From: Yoonia sp.
GTDB taxonomy: Bacteria > Pseudomonadota > Alphaproteobacteria > Rhodobacterales > Rhodobacteraceae
Assembly (NCBI GenBank): GCA_020627605.1
Contig: JAHDGO010000065.1
Location: forward strand, 1-9,044
Length of the DNA stretch: 9,044 bases
Direction of reading: 5' to 3'
This document shows positions 6,758 to 9,044 of the stretch, piece by piece. How positions within the stretch are numbered: the stretch's first letter is position 1; each line of letters starts with the position of its first letter. The translations under genes were made by a program, and so were the position numbers. The notes under the pieces are model-generated. The model was not told where the DNA came from and made no database searches. It saw only the letters and a program-made list of their open reading frames with translations.

Positions 6758-9044
6758 TCAAAGCGTGCTGACGCCTGCCTCTGCCATCAACCGTTCGGCC
6801 TGTTCTTCCAGCATCCTGTCTTGCGCGGCCCCCGCGACCGCGATGCGTCCCTGTTCAAGGAACATCGGCAGGGACAGGGGTGTCACGCGGTCAAGCGGGA
6901 CATGGTCAATGCGACCCGCCGTGCGGCTGATCATTTCCTCGATCCGGCCGAAATCGACGAGGCCGCGCATGGCTTCTTCGCGCGTGATTTGCAGCATCAG
7001 GTGATCAGGGTCGTATTTCGACAGGGTGTCGTAGAGGATGTCGGATGAAAATGTCGCCTGTCGCCCGGTCTTGCGGTTTTGTGGCAGGTTGCGTTCGATC
7101 AGTCCGGCGATTGTGGCTGCACCCCGAAAGGTGCGTTTCATGACCGCATTGCCTGACAGCCATGTGTCAAAGTCAGCGCGCAGGTTGGCCGCCTCAAACA
7201 ATGGGGCCGGATCATGCACCGGGTCCAGCCCCCAGATCAGCGTGGCATAGTCGGTGGCGACAAAGCCGAGAGGGTGCAGCCCTTCTTCCTCCATCCGCTG
7301 TGTCAGCAGCATGCCGAGCGTCTGCATGGCGTTGCGCCCGGCAAAACCGTAGGCGCAAAGGTGGTGACGCCCTTCATGCGGGAAGGTTTCGACCATGATG
7401 CGGTCCGCCTCTGGCAGTTTGGACACCTCGCGCTGCAGGGCCAGCCACTCGGCCGTGTGATCCGGCAGGTTGGGCCAACTGGGCTGCGCGAACATCCGCA
7501 AGATGCGTTTCGACAGCTGTGTGGAATTGGCGAATTTTGTGCCCATGAAGGTGGCGATCTTTGGTTTTTTGTCGGCGCGGCGCGTCACCTCTACCGTCAT
7601 TTCGCGCAGGTTCTCGTAGCGCACGACCTGCCCACCGATCAAAAAGGTGTCTCCGGGCGTCAGGGTTGCGGCAAATGCCTCTTCCACCTCACCCAGCGGT
7701 TTGAAGTTGCCTTTCATCCGCACCTTCAGGGTGTCGGTGTCCTGAATGGTGCCAATATTCATGCGGATGCGCTGTGCCGCGCGCGGGTCGCGCAACTGCC
7801 ACTGTCCATCAGGGGTTTGCAGCAGGCGTTTCCATTTGTCATAGGCGCGCAGGGCATAGCCACCCGTGGCACAGAAATCGAGGCAATCGTCGAATTCTGC
7901 GCGGGTCAGCGTGGTATAGGCCCCGACTGTTTTGACCTCGGCAAACAGTGCATCGGCGTCAAACGGGCCGGCACAGGCGGCAATCAGGATGTGCTGGCAC
8001 AGCACGTCACGGGGGCCGGGGCCCTTGGGGTCGCCATCAAGGTCATGTTCCTTTGCGGCCTCAAGTGCGGCGACGCATTCCACAACCTCAAACCGGTTCG
8101 CAGGCACCAAGAGCGCCTTTGACGGCGCATTGTAGCGGTGGTTGGCGCGCCCGATCCGCTGCACCAGCCGTTTGACGTTCTTCGGCGCGCCCACCTGCAC
8201 CACCAGATCGACGTCACCCCAGTCGATCCCGAGATCGAGTGAGCCGGTACAGACGATTGCGCGCAGATCGCCTGCCACCATCGCGGCCTCGACACGCTCG
8301 CGCTGTTCGCGGGCAAGGCTGCCATGGTGGATGCCAATCGGCAGATCGTCGGTATTGGCGAGCCAGAGGTTATGAAAGAAAATCTCTGCCTGCGCGCGGG
8401 TGTTGTGAAAGATCAGCGTGGTTTTGTGCTTGCGGACCTCGTCCAGCACGGCGGGAATGGCGTAGGCGGCACCGCCGCCGGCCCATGGCGGTTTTTCCTC
8501 TGTCAGCAGCATCGCAATGTCAGGTTCCGGTCCCGGATCAGCGTGGATAATCCGGCAAGGGTCCGGATGGCGGGCGAGAGTGTCCGCAATCGCGGCTGGG
8601 TCTTCCACTGTGGCAGACAATCCGACACGGCGCATGTCAGGGGCGAGGGTCTGGATGCGGCTAAGGGCCAGCATCAACTGATCGCCGCGTTTGCTTTCGG
8701 CCAAGGCATGGATTTCGTCGACGATCACGCGCTGCAATCCTGCAAAGATGCGCGGGGCGTCTTCGTAGCTTGTCAGCAGGGCCAGCGACTCTGGCGTGGT
8801 TAACAGGATATGCGGTGGGTCAGCACGCTGGCGGCGCTTTTGCGTATATGAGGTGTCGCCGGTGCGGTCCTCTATCCGAATTGGCAGGCCCATCTCTGCG
8901 ACAGGCGTGCGCAGGTTCCGCTTGATGTCGGCAGCCAGCGCCTTGAGCGGTGAGACATAGAGCGTGTGCAATCCCTGATGGGCACCATCTTGCAGATCAA
9001 TCAGGGACGGCAGGAACCCGGCCAGCGTTTTGCCGCCACCGGTT
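6758..9044 (-). CDS. Ligase-associated DEXH-box DNA helicase (Lhr-like), N-terminus outside window
   Basis: The minus-strand frame is open from the right edge (first complete codon 9043-9041) to a TGA at 6760-6758, about 761 residues. A TTG at 8971 is not the true start, because the Walker A motif TGGGKT lies upstream at 9043-9026; an estimated 30-50 N-terminal residues are missing. Superfamily 2 motifs in order: motif I at the edge; SPLKALAAD (Ia); DEIH at 8719-8708 (II); SAT at 8617-8609 (III); IFHNTR (IV); CTGSLDLGIDWGDVD (V); and QRIGRANHR at 8161-8135 (VI). A long C-terminal part follows, as in Lhr-core helicases with winged-helix and beta-barrel regions. These enzymes move on single-stranded DNA and unwind duplexes. 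The neighbouring pdeM identifies it as the ligase-associated type rather than a general Lhr. It would act with the expected ligase and exonuclease in a DNA repair process. Long plus-strand frames over the same region are shadows of this GC-rich gene. Confidence 0.95.
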   Translation of the reverse strand, partial: TGGGKTLAGFLPSLIDLQDGAHQGLHTLYVSPLKALAADIKRNLRTPVAEMGLPIRIEDRTGDTSYTQKRRQRADPPHILLTTPESLALLTSYEDAPRIFAGLQRVIVDEIHALAESKRGDQLMLALSRIQTLAPDMRRVGLSATVEDPAAIADTLARHPDPCRIIHADPGPEPDIAMLLTEEKPPWAGGGAAYAIPAVLDEVRKHKTTLIFHNTRAQAEIFFHNLWLANTDDLPIGIHHGSLAREQRERVEAAMVAGDLRAIVCTGSLDLGIDWGDVDLVVQVGAPKNVKRLVQRIGRANHRYNAPSKALLVPANRFEVVECVAALEAAKEHDLDGDPKGPGPRDVLCQHILIAACAGPFDADALFAEVKTVGAYTTLTRAEFDDCLDFCATGGYALRAYDKWKRLLQTPDGQWQLRDPRAAQRIRMNIGTIQDTDTLKVRMKGNFKPLGEVEEAFAATLTPGDTFLIGGQVVRYENLREMTVEVTRRADKKPKIATFMGTKFANSTQLSKRILRMFAQPSWPNLPDHTAEWLALQREVSKLPEADRIMVETFPHEGRHHLCAYGFAGRNAMQTLGMLLTQRMEEEGLHPLGFVATDYATLIWGLDPVHDPAPLFEAANLRADFDTWLSGNAVMKRTFRGAATIAGLIERNLPQNRKTGRQATFSSDILYDTLSKYDPDHLMLQITREEAMRGLVDFGRIEEMISRTAGRIDHVPLDRVTPLSLPMFLEQGRIAVAGAAQDRMLEEQAERLMAEAGVSTL

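Noticed and set aside
7214..8122. 302-residue plus-strand open frame opposite the helicase
   Set aside because: It lies wholly antisense to a helicase with all SF2 motifs in the expected order. Its translation shows no recognisable domain, and such frames are common opposite GC-rich genes.
8324..8803. 159-residue plus-strand frame opposite the helicase motor domain
   Set aside because: It covers the antisense of motifs II and III (DEIH, SAT) and has no domain of its own.

Overview
The window reads as a chromosomal housekeeping segment of an alphaproteobacterium, most likely a member of the Rhodobacteraceae (Roseobacter group). The evidence is the tilS-ftsH order, the strong resemblance of FtsH, Fhs and FolD to remembered roseobacter proteins, the GC-rich coding sequence, and a ligase-associated helicase/PdeM pair. 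No database search was possible, so genus-level placement is not claimed.

Layout, left to right. Plus strand: the 3' half of tilS (tRNA-Ile lysidine synthetase) ends at 608. ftsH (membrane AAA+ zinc protease, preferred start TTG 686) follows and ends in a textbook intrinsic terminator at 2610-2638. A single MOSC-domain gene (2714-3292) comes next, with a dyad in its upstream region. A 141-bp spacer with several hairpins then leads to fhs (formate-THF ligase, 3434-5110), and after another strong GC hairpin comes folD (5188-6081). Minus strand: pdeM (6078-6719) and a ligase-associated DEXH-box helicase (6758 to beyond 9044) are read from the right edge towards folD. folD and pdeM converge and overlap by their stop codons.

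How the genes work together. Fhs and FolD form a one-carbon module that interconverts formate/10-formyl-THF, 5,10-methenyl-THF and 5,10-methylene-THF. The helicase and PdeM are half of the known four-gene ligase-associated DNA damage response set. An ATP-dependent DNA ligase and an MBL-fold exonuclease are the expected neighbours just beyond the right edge. tilS and ftsH supply tRNA modification and membrane proteolysis. The MOSC protein has no obvious functional link to either side.

All the large genes belong to known families and appear intact apart from the two cut by the window edges. I see no mobile element, CRISPR array, tRNA or rRNA, and no gene-free stretch longer than 141 bp. I found no undescribed system here. 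The points most worth checking are the structured fhs leader, the two possible FtsH starts and the stop-to-stop overlap of folD and pdeM.
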